Assembly (NCBI RefSeq): GCF_018873765.1 | Contig: NC_057925.1 | Location: forward strand, 4,785,568-4,849,567 | Length of the DNA stretch: 64,000 bases | Source: Telopea speciosissima | Taxonomy: Eukaryota; Streptophyta; Magnoliopsida; Proteales; Proteaceae | Reading direction: 5' to 3' | Shown here: positions 21,017-33,503 of the stretch, one piece after another | Layout of the letters: each line of letters opens with the position of its first letter | How positions within the stretch are numbered: position 1 is the stretch's first letter | Notes under the pieces: model-generated | Database searches by the model: none | What the model was told of the DNA's origin: nothing | The model's input: the letters and a program-made list of their open reading frames with translations, nothing else | Position numbers and translations under genes: made by a program

Positions 21017-21610
21017 ATAAATAAAAAATAGACTTCAGTTTTTTATAAATGTAAGTCTAGACTTTCCAGGTGGAAATGAAGACTTATTTCTATCTGTTTT
21101 ATGAACCTTGTTTTTCTTTGTTTGATGTGTATGAATGAATAACCCTCTTTCTATCAAAAAACATAAAAATAGTTAAAAGACTTCACTTAGTTAAAATAGT
21201 GATATCAAGCATTGTTATCCATACCAATGGAAAGAGAATGAGTGGAATTCCACATGTCGAGCTCCCACCTTATAAAGATGTTAGATAGGGTCCTTGTGTT
21301 GGGACCTGATCCTGACTCTCTCAAGTCCATCAAAGATTGTAGAAATTTGAGATCAGTGCAATAGAAAACGTTGGAGATCATAGGTTGCAAATAGTTGGGT
21401 TGAAGTCGGACCTTAAGATTGAATTTATACCTATGCTCCATTGAAGCATGGGATGGTCGAAATCAAGCGCAGAGGCTGATGATTGCAGATCTACCATTTA
21501 TTGAATTTGATAAAACCAGTGGATTACATCAAAGCATTACATCACCATTTGTGAAGGGGATTCACTCTTCACCCTGTATGAAGGAAAACTTAATCAGATG
21601 AAGAGATCCA
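21017..21610. other. Intergenic, no gene seen
   Basis: AT-rich sequence between the SINE and the next MULE. Short open frames here have no recognisable content. Confidence 0.5.
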
Positions 21611-21619
21611 TTGTTTTTT

Positions 21620-23690
21620 GGATCCACATCCTCTACTTCCTCAACCCTACTTCCATCTTACTTCCATGAGTGCCTAGCGTGCCACGTGTCCTGACAACCA
21701 TCCAACAGTGGTTATTTACAAAATTCAATTATTTTTGAATTCCAATCCCCATCTATTTGAACCACTTTAAACCTCAAACCAATCCCATCTGACCGGTTCA
21801 AAACAAACCAAATCAAACTTATCTCCCTCAAAACAAACCCATTTCACTCATTTGCCAAGGGTTTCAGATCGAACGAACATTTACCAGCAGAACCTCTCTT
21901 GAATCCCTCCCTCACTCATCCCTCTCACAACTCCTCAGTGGCGACGGCGACGGCGACGGCGACATTCTCTCTCTCTCACAACTCCAAGGACCCTGAAAGT
22001 TATTTGGAAAGAAAACCAGCGAAGGAAGGCCAAGTCGTGACCAAATCTGGCTGCGACTGCGATGGCGACGGCGACGGCGACAGCTACATCCTCTCCCTCA
22101 CACCTGCTTCTGCTGCTTTCCGGTGTACTCGTCGCCTCCGCCGCCGCCACCACCACCACCACAATCAAGACCAAGTAGAGGAAGCAGGAAAATTGCAGGA
22201 AGGAATAAAAAGATGATGATACAGAATTTGGAAATTTGCAAAGAACTAGTGAATTTGGCACTAGATTTCATCTTGGGTTTTGCTCAAGTTTTAGAGTTTT
22301 ATTTTCGTCGTGATGACTCCAGCTCCTTATTAGCAATCCTTCCCAGCTTCTCCACCACTGTCCCGTCACCATTCCACTTTATGGCGTTGGTCCTTATTGA
22401 CAATCACTTTTGTTCTCAAGAGATCTAAAAGATCTTAATTATTGCCTTTTGCTTTATGCTAAATGTCTACTATCTCATCTATTATGCAATTGTAACACAT
22501 CAAGTGTTGAGGAGACACAGATCGAGAGAGAGTGAGAAAGTTTCTTGTAATATAATTGGTAAGCTGATCCGTAAAGTAAATCATGTTCTACACTGAATTG
22601 CCAAGATTACATGTTATAAGTGAGCCTTTCTTGATTCATTCCTGAATTGAAATGGTTAATTAAAGCTTGGATGAGCGTTCCCATTACAAAGAAATGCTTC
22701 CACTACACTACAGTTGCTCAGTTCATTGATTCTGCCTCAAATTCTTGAAACAGAGACTTGATCTTCCATTGGGTTCAAAGAAAATTTGCGTTAACTGTGG
22801 TTGAACATTTGGCACCTCCCTACAGTTCCCAAGATCCAGCATTTAATTTGGAAGATTATTCACCATAGACTCCCTCTTCCCGATCTACTTATTGGTAGAG
22901 GAATCAACCTAAACCCTCTCTGTTTTCTCTGCAATCAAGAACTGCAATCAGCTAATCATCTTTTCTTCGAATGCCCTATCATTTTTCACTTGTGGCTTCA
23001 ATCGGGACTTCTTCAATTCACCTGGCCTATTTCTGCTACATCATTTGGTTCATCTGGACGGATTATTGGGATTTCATTTTCAGAAATCAAGACTTTAAAT
23101 CTGACTCGTTCACAAGATCAGCAAGCTTCAAGATTTATTAAATGGATCCCTCCTCCTTCTCCCTATGTCAAGTCCAATGTAGAAGACGCTAGCAAGGGAA
23201 CCCAGGGGATGCCGGTATTGGTGGCATCTGCCGTTCTTCGGATGGCTCTTTGATGTCGCCGTCGCCGTCGCCGTTGCAGTCGCAGCCAGATTTGGTCACG
23301 ACTTGGCCTTCCTTCGTTGATTTTCTTTCCAAATAGCTTTCAGGGTCCTTGGAATTGTGAGAGAGAGAGAATGTCGCCATCGCAGGTCGCCACTGAGGAG
23401 TTGTGAGAGGGATGGATTCAAGAGAGGTTCTGCTGGGAAATGTTCTTTCGAAACCCTAGGTAAATGAGTGAAATGGATTTGTTTTGAGGGAGATAAGTTT
23501 GATTTGGTTTGTTTTGAACCGGTCAGATGGGGTTGATTTGAGGTTTAAGGTGGTTCAAATAGATGGGGATTGGAATTCAAAACAAATTTTTTAAATAACC
23601 ACCGTTGGATGGTTGTCAGGACACGTGGCACGCTAAGAACTCATGGAAGTAGGATGGAAGTAGGGCTGAGGAAGTAGAGGATGTGGATCC
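21620..23690. mobile_element. MULE with about 450-bp TIRs and exact 9-bp TSD (2.07 kb)
   Basis: The ends are GGATCCACATCCTCTACTTC (21620) and its inverted copy ending at 23690. The arms align over 21620-22082 and 23254-23690 with high similarity and a few indels. TTGTTTTTT sits immediately outside each end (21611-21619 and 23691-23699), an exact 9-bp duplication diagnostic of Mutator-type insertion. Both arms contain the same short coding-like block (SHNSKDPESYLERK) next to a GGCGAC repeat. The interior carries a LINE/RNase H-related fragment (22801-23253). No transposase is seen, so it is non-autonomous. Confidence 0.88.
22801..23253 (+). pseudogene. zf-RVT and RNase H fragment inside the MULE
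   Basis: Residues near the start read TVPKIQHLIWKIIHHRLPLP, then CFLCNQELQSANHLFFECP, a zf-RVT zinc-binding module as found after plant LINE reverse transcriptases. Further on, KWIPPPSPYVKSNV begins an RNase H-like domain. With one frame change the next text is GNPGDAGIGGICRSSDGSLM, a good RNase H match, which is cut exactly where the right TIR begins (23254). This shows the fragment was captured rather than being a separate LINE insertion. Confidence 0.65.
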
Positions 23691-23699
23691 TTGTTTTTT

Positions 23700-24230
23700 C
23701 TCATTATCATTTGGCCTCTGCAGTCACTGGAGAGGTAGTTCCTCCAAAATTAGCAGTCACTACATTTATTAAAATTTAGAATACTAATAGAAAACTGTAG
23801 ATGACAACCGAATAGAGAATTATTCTGTCTTAGACTGTGTAGGAATAAAGCAGAGCATCAAGAACGTTTCAGGGCCTAAAACATTGGGAACCAACCATTA
23901 GAAAAGGGAATAGATGACAACAAAATTTAAAGTCTTAACTGATTCTAATAAAAAACTAACCACACTTACAGATGCCTTCTTGAAGAACATAAACTCCTCT
24001 TGGAGACATCTATTGCAACCTCTCAATTAAATATCAAGTTTATAGGAACCAAAAGACTCCAACCAAAAACGTAAACTGGTTCGGGAGAAACTCCCTCACA
24101 ATCTCTTCCTCTGAAACTAAATTATTCAAAAGGGCAAAAATTCGCAAGACAATTTCCCATAAGGAAACTAAATTAACTTTTTCATCACCATCTAAGGCTA
24201 ATTGGTAGGTTATGAAGGGCGATCATTAAA
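23700..24230. other. Downstream flank of the ADP/ATP carrier, no gene
   Basis: AT-rich; expected to hold the 3'UTR of the minus-strand carrier gene. I cannot set a poly(A) site with confidence. Confidence 0.5.
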
Positions 24231-25983
24231 TTAGCCTCCACCAGATCCGTACTTCTTTCCAAAAACGATCAGCTGCAGCTTGTCATAACCAGCAAGCACA
24301 CCAGCACCGGCAACTGCACGGAGAATGTTCGCTCCTGCACCTTTGAACAAGGACTTGGCTCCCTCATTCTTCAGGATCTGTGAGAATGCATCCAATGAGC
24401 TCTTGTACTTGACAGCTTCACCGGAGGTCATCATCATTCTTCTTCGAACAGTGTCAATTGGGTAGGATGCAAGACCAGCACCATTTGTGATGAGCCAACC
24501 CAATGCAAAGCTAGCAAAGAAACTATCCTGAAATTCATCAAAACAACACAATTTGCACTTTGTAAGCATCGAGTTGGTGAGCGAAAACAAAGTAGAACAA
24601 TACTTAAAGGATACAAAAAATCAACATGAGAGTTTTGACTGTCACAGAAGATAGTGTTATAGTTACAGCATATGGAATCCAGAATTTGTAGCCTCTACAG
24701 TGATGTTAAATAGATGGGTTTTACATCATTAAATGAGAAGCAGTTCAATCCAGTAAGAGGTGCCAGATGCATTGGGAAGTGGGTGTCACTAAAGGTTCTC
24801 CCCCCCATGAGGAAATTCAGTTATTACCACAGATAAATCAATAGCATGCTAATTACCAAACTACGGCTGGTATACAACACAAAATTAGCAGCCCAAGCAG
24901 TCAATGTAGGCATCCAATTTACGAGGCTTCAAGCAACATTCCAAAAATACCATTGCTAAACAATGAAAACCACTACCTTGCTCTCCATCTAAACAAGTCC
25001 AGCAAAAGTTACTAACCTGTAAATTTCCAGTAAGAAGAACTGGCTTCAAAGAATCATACAGTCCAAAGTAGAGACCACGGTAAACAATGATTCCGACACA
25101 TGAAATGTTGAATCCACGGTAAAGGCCAGCAATACCATCTGACTGGAGTGTCTTCCTGTAGACATCAACGAGACCATTGAATTGTCTCTCTCCTCCTTTC
25201 TTTGCTGCCTTGGAATCATTAGCCAGACGGGTTCGAGCATAATCCAGTGAATAGACAAATAGCAGGGATGAAGCACCAGCAGCACCACCAGATGCCAAGT
25301 TGCCTGCAAACCATGTCCAGTATCCATCCTTGTCTTTCTTGAAGTTGAACAACCTCTTGAAGTAATCCTTAAAGGCAAAGTTCAAGGCCTGGAACAAATT
25401 TGAGTTGTTACAAAAAAGCTTTCCAATAAAAAAGATCAAACAGCACTACAGTAAGAACATATCCAACCTGTGTTGGGAAGTAACGGATGACATTAGCAGT
25501 GTTCCCTCTCCACAATGACATCACCCCTTCATCCTTCATTGTCCGGCTAAAACAGTCCCCAATACCTTTGTAAGGCTCAGACAACCGACCAGCCTTGATC
25601 ATTTCATCTTGGTTCTGAATCAAAAGCTTAACACGCTCTATAGGTGCAGCAGCTGTTTTAGATACAGCTGCAGATACTCCACCCATAAGAAAATCAATAG
25701 CAAAGTTGGTGAAGTTTTTCTCCTTGGGGGCTTGAACAAAGATCAGTGAAGTGGCAGAGGAAACCATGGACAGGTCGATGTTCCCATTGCATGACTGCAT
25801 CAATGGGGACTGCAAATTTGAATTGCAATAATTTCCATATGAAAAATGCCTCTGAGACATAGCTGGTCTATATAAACCCCCATGGTGTGCCGGCACATCA
25901 CGGGAAAGACTAGATCCAAGATTGAGCTGTCCAGTAACCTTTTGAAGGACTGTGGGGTGCTGAGGCCGATCACCAGCCATCAT
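24231..25983 (-). CDS. AAC: Mitochondrial ADP/ATP carrier (adenine nucleotide translocator), 394 aa
   Basis: Exchanges cytosolic ADP for matrix ATP across the mitochondrial inner membrane. Coding exons on the minus strand are 25983-25468, 25388-25017 and 24527-24231. Introns have GT...AG ends in phase 0, and the joined frame is 1185 bases. The N-terminal ~85 residues form the plant-specific cleavable extension ([16 protein letters not shown] region). Three carrier repeats follow, each with a signature: [16 protein letters not shown] and [12 protein letters not shown]. The last contains RRRMMM, the diagnostic hexapeptide of ADP/ATP carriers. I place the start at ATG 25983; an in-frame TTG upstream is not needed. 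A 5'UTR intron of about 2.1 kb separates this from the leader exon near 28081-28205. Confidence 0.95.
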
Positions 25984-26129
25984 ATCTTGCAAACTGAAAA
26001 CCCTGAAAACAGTTACTGGTAAGACAAAGCAGACATTTCACAGCTTTTTAACAGTTCAGAAAACTTTTTATCAAAAGAAACAGGGCTATCAGGCATTGCT
26101 CAGGCTATGGAAAACAAAACAAAACAAAA

Positions 26130-26131
<2 letters not shown>

Positions 26132-26157
<26 letters not shown>
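26132..26157. repeat. (CA)n microsatellite
   Basis: An uninterrupted CA run inside the predicted 5'UTR intron. Confidence 0.85.
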
Positions 26158-26162
<5 letters not shown>

Positions 26163-26336
26163 AAGTAAAGAGAGAAATCCTACAGTCCAAAAACCAGCCA
26201 CAGCGAACTCCAAAGTAGAAAGATCTAGACATTATAAGCAATTTGCTCAAGGCTCCGGAAAAAAAAAGCATTAAAGGATAATACATACAAAGCAAAACAT
26301 AAAATCCTAGAAATAGCAAAAATTGATAAATTGATC

Positions 26337-26750
26337 CAAGTATTATAGGTGAACCTCAAGCAGAAAATATCATGCTTCTGTAATATTTTATAAAAATCGC
26401 AGCTTCTCATTACATTGTCCTATTCCAATTCTTTTTCATTCGCAAATATATCACTTTCTACAAATTCGAAAAACACACAAAAGAATGATGAATTATGGTA
26501 ATAAACAAAAAAATCAAGAATAATAAGTGGTAGGTTTCAAGATCAAGTATTATAGGTGAACCTCAAGCAAAAAATATCATGTTTCTGTAATATTTTACAG
26601 AAATTGCAGCTTCTCATTACATTGTCCTATTCAAATTCTTTTTCATTTGCAAATATATCACTTTCTATAAATTCAAAAGATACACAAAAGAATGATGAAT
26701 TCGGGTCGTATACAAAAAAAATTCAAGAATAATAAGTGGAAGGGGAAAGA
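26337..26750. repeat. Tandem duplication, two 207-bp units
   Basis: CAAGTATTATAGGTGAACCT occurs at 26337 and 26544, and the two units stay aligned with scattered point changes through AAGAATAATAAGTGG. Lies within the predicted 5'UTR intron of the ADP/ATP carrier. Confidence 0.9.
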
Positions 26751-28080
26751 GAATAAATACATGGTAATCCTCACGGCATGGAAAACCCAAAAATAGCAAG
26801 GACTGCACACCAATACAACCAATACCTAGACAACTTAAACACCTTGACTTAAAGCACCAACAACCATTTGCATGTGATATTAGGCTCCGGTTTGCATTCA
26901 TATACATCAATGAAACAATAATATGGGAAAAGATGGACAGCATGACAACATAGAGCCATTAACCTAACCTAAACAGCATCAGTTTTAATACCCAATTTGT
27001 AGGAACAAAACATTTTGAGTTGTAGAATTTGGAAATGTTGAGGCTAAATGAGTAAGCTCAACTTCTCGAAACTTCTTCAGAAGTGGTGAAACCACACACT
27101 CTGGATCTATCAGTAGAGTTTGAAACATAACAATTGTATAAAACTATTTGAAGACGAAACTAATGCAAAATTTAATCCTCCAATTCTCCTATAGCTTCAA
27201 TTTAACAATCACTTTGCAGGATCAATACAAAACATACACTATACTCCCATATCTGCAAACCATACTTTTAAATCTTCTGTAATCACTGAGGTCACGTCAT
27301 ACTTACTAACTCTACATCAATGGATAAGTGTATAAACAGATTAATAATCCATTCTAATAAACAATTCATTTATTGTAAGAAACTGAATCTCTATAAAAAC
27401 AAATAGCTCGAAAAGAAAATAATGTATCAGAATTCAGAACTTAGATCTATGAAAGCCCAAGCAAAACCATCCAAAAAAATTGAATCCACTGTACAACAAT
27501 GGGGTGAAGAACACAACGTATGTGGATCAAGATCCATAAATGAAATGGGGAAAAAGCTTCTTATTTAATGAAATAAAAGGGATCGAACCACCAAACTAAA
27601 CTGCTAAAGGATCTACTCAGCAAGTAGTTCTAATTTCTAAAAGAAATATGACATCAGTATAAGATAAAACCAGGAAAAAAAACCTGTTAACCACCCCAGC
27701 TGACCTTTTATGGATCTACACGGAAATTTGTTCCAATTTCTAAAAGAAATATGACAACACCATAAGCTAAAAAACACTAGAAAAGTATAAAATAGTAACA
27801 GGGAGGAAAGCAATTGAGCGAGAAAGCTATGCAAATCGAGAAAAAAAAGAAACCGTATTTTCGCAACTAATTTAAGAAAAGCTTAAAATTAGATCACTAA
27901 AGGCGAGATTTCTGAACAGAAAGAAAAAACAGAAAACAATCCAAACTAATAGCAACAACCACGCATCTATACATTCAGATCAGATCTCCCGAAGCAGACG
28001 ATCGGGTCAGTTCCGACCACTAAACACGTTACAGCATATTCACAAGAAAGAAAAGAAGCAAAAATCGCCGCAGATCATAC

Positions 28081-28240
28081 CTTCAAGCAGTAGATTGTTG
28101 AGATCGCTCCGCCTATCGCTTGGAGAAGCGAAAGGAGGAGAGAAGACCGTGGAGAAGGAATAGGAGAGGAGGCAGGAGACGATAGGAGGAGAAGGATTGG
28201 GTGAGGCTAAATAAGGGCTGACTTCAAAAGATAGTATATA
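28081..28240 (-). promoter_or_regulatory. Leader exon and TATA region of the ADP/ATP carrier gene
   Basis: The minus strand reads CTATATACTATC at about 28226-28240, a TATA-like box. A C/T-rich leader follows (TCCTTCTCCTCC and TTCTCTCCTCCTTTCGC) up to the donor at 28081. C/T-rich leaders are typical of highly expressed plant genes. Confidence 0.5.
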
Positions 28241-28910
28241 GCTGGATGATTTTTCGCTACTTCTAAAACTATTTTTTTCAATTGCGTTCTTCGTACGACC
28301 ACCATTGTCACCGTTGGATTCTACGATAATAAGGACAAATTGGAAATTACCACATTAATGTCTGGCGCACCGTTAAAAAAGGCAACGGGAATTATTACGT
28401 CAGGGTGTCCATAGCTGGCTAGATATCACTTACCAAAACAAAAAGATTCCAATCTGACAGTTAGAAACCACCCAATTACTTGACTTTTCTATATTGTACG
28501 CCTCGGTTCTTTGTATCTGGGTAGGAAATGTGAAGAAAGATCTCGTTGAGCGTCCCAATGAAAAGGAATGGAAGGGATACGGCGATACGTCATTGGAAGT
28601 GTATCTGTGTAGGTGGTGGGTCCAAAGTAATTATGGACCATCCGATGGAATTCGATCCTTTTCTTTTAAACGGGCCCACTAAATCAATGGTTTAGTGTTA
28701 AAGAGAAACAATCAACGGTATGAATGGTTGAGAATTTACGTGGGATAATGGGAGATTAGTTGGACTGGTCAAACAGTAATAGAGCATTTCAGCTGGTCCA
28801 CGTCACCGCTGGTGATTGGACGGCTAAGATGAGTGAGTGGTCAGAAGACTCAAACTCTGAAAATAACTAACGGGCCGTTTTGTTTGACGACACGCGGGAA
28901 TGGGAGCGGC
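28241..28910. other. Upstream region of the carrier gene, no gene seen
   Basis: Mixed-composition intergenic DNA between the carrier promoter and the MITE holding the LINE. No coding similarity recognised. Confidence 0.5.
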
Positions 28911-28981
28911 GTTTCAGGTTTGTCTCTTACTTCTGGGCCCATACCTTATTTTTTTGTGTTTTTTTTTGGTAAAGGACAATG

Positions 28982-31900
28982 TTATAACGTAAGGGGGCAA
29001 GGAGAGCTCAAGGCTTCTTTACAAAGATTCAGAAGCCAAGGAGTGGAATGCGGCCAATCTATCGTACTTGCCATAGGCAGGGTCTTCCGGGCTAGGGAAT
29101 GAGCCAATACATTAGCGTCCCCAAGAATAGTAACAAAGTTACAAGCAGAAAAGTGCAAGGTAAGGCTTTCTATATCATGGAGAAAGCCAATAGCACAGAC
29201 AGGAGGAGGGGTAGCCCTCAGGTTGATAAGATCCACAAGCGTCGAGCAGTCAAATTCCACTGTGACATGCGTCAGTCCCAGGTCCTTCGCGAGTATCAAA
29301 CCCAATCTCACAGCCCAGATCTCACAGATTAGGGCCTCCGAGAACTCAGCTGGGCAGGAGGTGGCTAAGAGAAGGTGTCCATGGTGGTTCACTATACTTA
29401 CACCAAGTCCTCCAAAGGTTGAGTCCGTGGGTAAGGCCGCATCACAGTTTATCTTCAAGTAACCCAGAGATGGGAGGGACTAGGTAGCAATGTTTTGGGC
29501 TCGAGAGACGCCTAATGGGTGGGCCCATCTACATTTCCAGAGTGCAGTTGGGAAAGAGATCGATACTCATTATAAGCCCATTGACCCCTGGAGAACACTT
29601 CTTCAGGAGACCAACATTTTTGGTTGAAGCATAGGTCATTTCGGGCTACCCAGAGATACCAGCAGATGTAGAAGAAGATGCTCAGAGTCTCCGCCTTAAG
29701 CTGTTTGGAAGAGAAGCCCAATTTATCCCAGTTGGTGAGGACTTGGCATAAACCATTAGAGTTTGAATTGGGCAAAGTTAGTGTGAGATTGCTGCCAAAC
29801 CAAACCACCTGCGCAAACGGGCACCCCATAAGGATATGGTTGTTAGTTTCAATCTCCTGCCCGCATCTGTGGCAACTTGGATCAACCGAGATGCAGCGTT
29901 TAAATAAACCTTCCCCTGAAGCAAGGCCTTGGGCACAGCATCACCAAATGAAGTTCTTGATTTTCGGGGGGACCTTACCGTGCCAAATTTTCTTCCAAAC
30001 CGAGGGTTGTATATTATCCCACTCATGGGTACGTGATGATGAGGCCTCCATAGCAACCCGAGAATCCCTAAGATTGGAAAGATGGTGATACGCGGATTTC
30101 ACCGTGAATAGGCCATTTCATGATCCTCCCCATACAAGACGATCCTCATGAGCAAATAAACTCAACTTTAGCCCTTTAATTGCCTTGACATCCAACGGAT
30201 GGAACCAACGATCAAGCAGATGAGCATCCCATGCCCGATTATCGTGGTCAATAATATCATGAACCTGAACTAAATCACAGTGAGGTGGCTTGGGATGTTG
30301 GATTCTAAAGTCCTTCGATAGTGGGAGCCAATTACTATGCCAAATGTCGACTTTCTCTCCATTACCCACATGCCATAGTAAGCCGTTGTCCAGCACCTTC
30401 TTGCCTTCCATTATGCTGCGCCAAGCCCATTATGGGTTGTTGCCAATCTGAGCCTGAAGAAAATTAGAGTGGGGGAAGTATATAGCTTTTGTAAACCGAG
30501 CTCAGAGAGAGGTGGGGTTCTCCAGCAGTCGCCAGGCTACCTTCACAAGGAGGGCTCTGTTATGGAGGATCGGATCGCGTAGCCCAATACCCCCTCTCTC
30601 TTTAGACCGACATAGCCTAGTCCAGGAAACCCAGTGCAATTTCCTCTCTTCCCCCTTTTGTCCCCAATAGAAGTCCGAGGTGGCTTTCCGAATGGCATTG
30701 TGATAAGAAACAGGCAAAGAGAAATGAGAAGCTGCATAAGAGGACATCGAGGAAGCCACTGATTTGATCATCACCTCCTGGCCCGAATGAGAGAGCAACT
30801 GTTGTTTCCAACCCTGAACCCTTCTACACGCCTTCTCTCTAATCTCCTTGAATATCTCAGCCTTGGAAACACCAATTTCTGCTGGCAACCCTAGATATTT
30901 CCCTGGCCCATCTGAGTAGGGAATTTTCAAAATCCAAGAGAACCAACGCTTGAGCCTGGATGGGGTGTTGGGACTAAAGGTGACGGTGGATTTCTTCAAG
31001 TTCACCCGCTGGCCACTCGCTTTGCAGTACAGATCTAGGCAATCCTTCAGATGGTTGGTGCAATCAAGCTTAACCTTGGAGAACAGGAGGCAATCATCCG
31101 CGAATAGCAAATGGGTGATAGGAGGAGCACGCTGGCGTATTCTGATGCCTTTGATTAGGTGGTTATCTTCCGCCTCATTAATGATGGAGCTTAGGACCTG
31201 TGAACATAGAATGAACAGAAAGGGAGACAGGGGGTCCCCCTGCCGAATGCCCCTAGTCGGAGAAAAAGAACTTCTTTCCGACCCATTAATAAGCAAGGTG
31301 TAGGAAACAGTGGAAATACATTCAATTATCATATCCACCCATTTTTCACAGAAACCCAATCTCGATAAGGCACTTCTAATGAAAGACCACTCAAGCCTAT
31401 CATAGGCCTTTTGCATGTCAAGTTTCACAGCCATATATCATTTTTTACTTTTCTTCTGATGCTTAATATAGTGATAGATCTCATGGGCTATGAACACATT
31501 ATCTGAAATTAAGCGATCAGGAACAAATGCAGATTGAGTGGGAGAGATGATACCTGGTAAAGTGCCCTTGAGACGATCAGCTAAGATACGGGTAATAACC
31601 TTCACCACCACCCCACATAGGCTAATAGGTCTAAACTGCTCCGCAAGCTCTGGATTCGCCACCTTGGGGATAAGGCATATAAATGTCTTATTAAGCTCCT
31701 TAGGAAGGGTACCCATGGAGAAGAAATCGGAGACCACCTTGAAGATATCAGTCTTCGTGATATTCCAGAATTTGGTGAAGAAAATGGGGGGGAAACCATC
31801 CGGTCCGGGTGCTTTGAGAGGCCCCATAGCCAACAAAGCCGAAGAAACTTCATTTTCAGTGGGGGGGGGCACACAAGGCCACATTAGTCTCCTCCGAGAT

Positions 31901-33186
31901 GATAGGAGAAACTGAAGCTAAAGCATGCTGGAGTGCCGCATTGTCAACCCCTTGGGATTGGACCACTTCACTAAAGTGATTGTGAATCTCAAAAAATACT
32001 TCCTCCTCAGATGTGGTCCACACGCCATCATGACACTTGAGCTTCAAAATGCGGTTATGTTGACGTCGCTGAACAGTTGACACATGAAAAAAGGCAGAAT
32101 TGGTATCACCACTTGTTATCCAATCCATTCGAGCCTTCTGATGCCACAATATTTCTTCTCTAGCGAGCTCTTCCTCGAGGTTACTAAGGAGAGTATTCTC
32201 ATGGTCCTGGCAGTACTCTGAAGGGGGAAGGCTTTGATGCAATTCCAATTGGAGCTTGAGTTTTTGGATGTTGGACTGAACATGTCCAAAGTCCTCGTGA
32301 TTCCACTTGATCAGGGCCTCTTTGCAGTTAGAGGTCTTCTGGAGCCAGAAATGGTGCTCCAAATCATGGGGGTCATGGGACCAAGAGGCAGAAACAACGT
32401 CCTTACAGCGAGGGTGGCGGAGCCACATGGCTTCAAAATGAAATGGACGCGAGCCCGCTGATTTTCCCCCATTAGTAGCCACCAACAAGGGATTGTGATC
32501 AGAGGCGATGGCAGGACAAATAAAAACAGCAGCATTGTCGAACTCCATACACCACGCGGGATTGGAAAAGGCTCAATCCAACTTAACTCTGATATTAGTC
32601 GTGCCCCTTCTCTTGTTGTTCCAAGTAAATATGGGCCCATGTGAACCTAGATCCAAAAGGTTACAGTGGTTAAGGAAGTCCCTAAACGTTTACATATCCC
32701 GATTTCCAGATTTATTCCCTCCAGTCTTCTCATGCCAACTCAAAATTGAGTTGAAATCACCCACACAAAGCCACTTCTCAATTCTACTGGCTCCAAACTG
32801 ACTAATGCGATCCCAAACCGACTAATGCGATCCCAAACCAAATGTCTATGAGCCTTCACTGGGTCCCCATAAATGCAAGATAAGAAGAAACAGTCCCCCT
32901 GATCAGAAATAATTTCTGAATCAATAATTCTATCGTCAGCGAATAGAACCTTCACCTTAATGTGTTGTTGCCACAAAATTGCCAAGCCCCCAGAAGCACC
33001 AGCAGTGTCCACAGAAAAGGACTTGTGGTAGCGCATCTTTCTCTTCAAGGTGCTGATCCGACTAGCCTTGCTCTTGGTTTCAATCAAAAAAAGAAAATCC
33101 GGCCTTTTCAACTTAGAGAGATTTTTTAATGCATACACTGTCCGAGGGTTCCCCAGGCCCTAGAAGTTCCAACTAAGAACCTTCAT
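28982..33186 (-). pseudogene. LINE ORF2 (endonuclease, reverse transcriptase, zf-RVT, RNase H)
   Basis: Starts MKVLSWNF*GLGNPRTVYAL at 33186, where the family has WNCRGLGN, so codon 9 is now TAG. The endonuclease region has FLIETKS, SGGLAILW and ASDHNPLL. A 20-base tandem duplication at 32799-32838 (GACTAATGCGATCCCAAACC twice) causes a frameshift. The RT (31884-30502) has GPLKAPGPDGFPP, KTFICLIPK, QFRPISLC, KLDMQKAYDRLEW and the catalytic LLFADDCLLF; one TGA interrupts it just before KLDMQ. After it come zf-RVT (about 30000-29790; CHRCGQ, ILMGCPFAQVVWFG) and RNase H (29458-28982; NCDAALP, FDCSTLVDLIN, DANVLAHSLARK). It provides target nicking and reverse transcription in live relatives. Confidence 0.9.
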
Positions 33187-33503
33187 AATCCTCCGTGGGA
33201 TTGATAAACCCCAGTGTCCACAGGTCCGAGCGATAAAAAATGTTCTCCATTGCTGTTGGAAGTAGCACCAGCTGATTCCAAGGTAACTTGCAGAGGTAGA
33301 TTGCAGTCTTGCAGTTCTTTCCTTGAATGCCGAGGTCGTTTAGATTTGTTGTATTGCTTAGGAGGAGCAGATAGCTTCAGCACTCTACTAACCTTAAGAT
33401 GAGCCTAGGTACCCTGTAGCGTAGTGGAATTCAGGTTATGGGTTCTCCAGAGCAAACTTGGGCTCTGGACCATAATAGGTTGGGTCTGGGAATGAGTTTG
33501 AAA

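Larger units (their letters stand above)
25994..28080 (-). other. Long 5'UTR intron of the ADP/ATP carrier gene
   Basis: On the minus strand, TGCTTGAAG|GTATGAT at 28081/28080 looks like a splice donor, and a T/C-rich TTTTCAG lies just before TTTGCAAGATATG at the start codon. No coding is seen between. Both ends are predicted by eye. The intron contains a (CA)n tract and a 207-bp tandem duplication. Confidence 0.55.

Noticed and set aside
21899..22216. Open frame with a His-rich tail in the left TIR of the MULE
   Set aside because: Half of it is repeated inverted in the right TIR and the rest is trinucleotide-like; it may be a captured exon, but I cannot support a gene.
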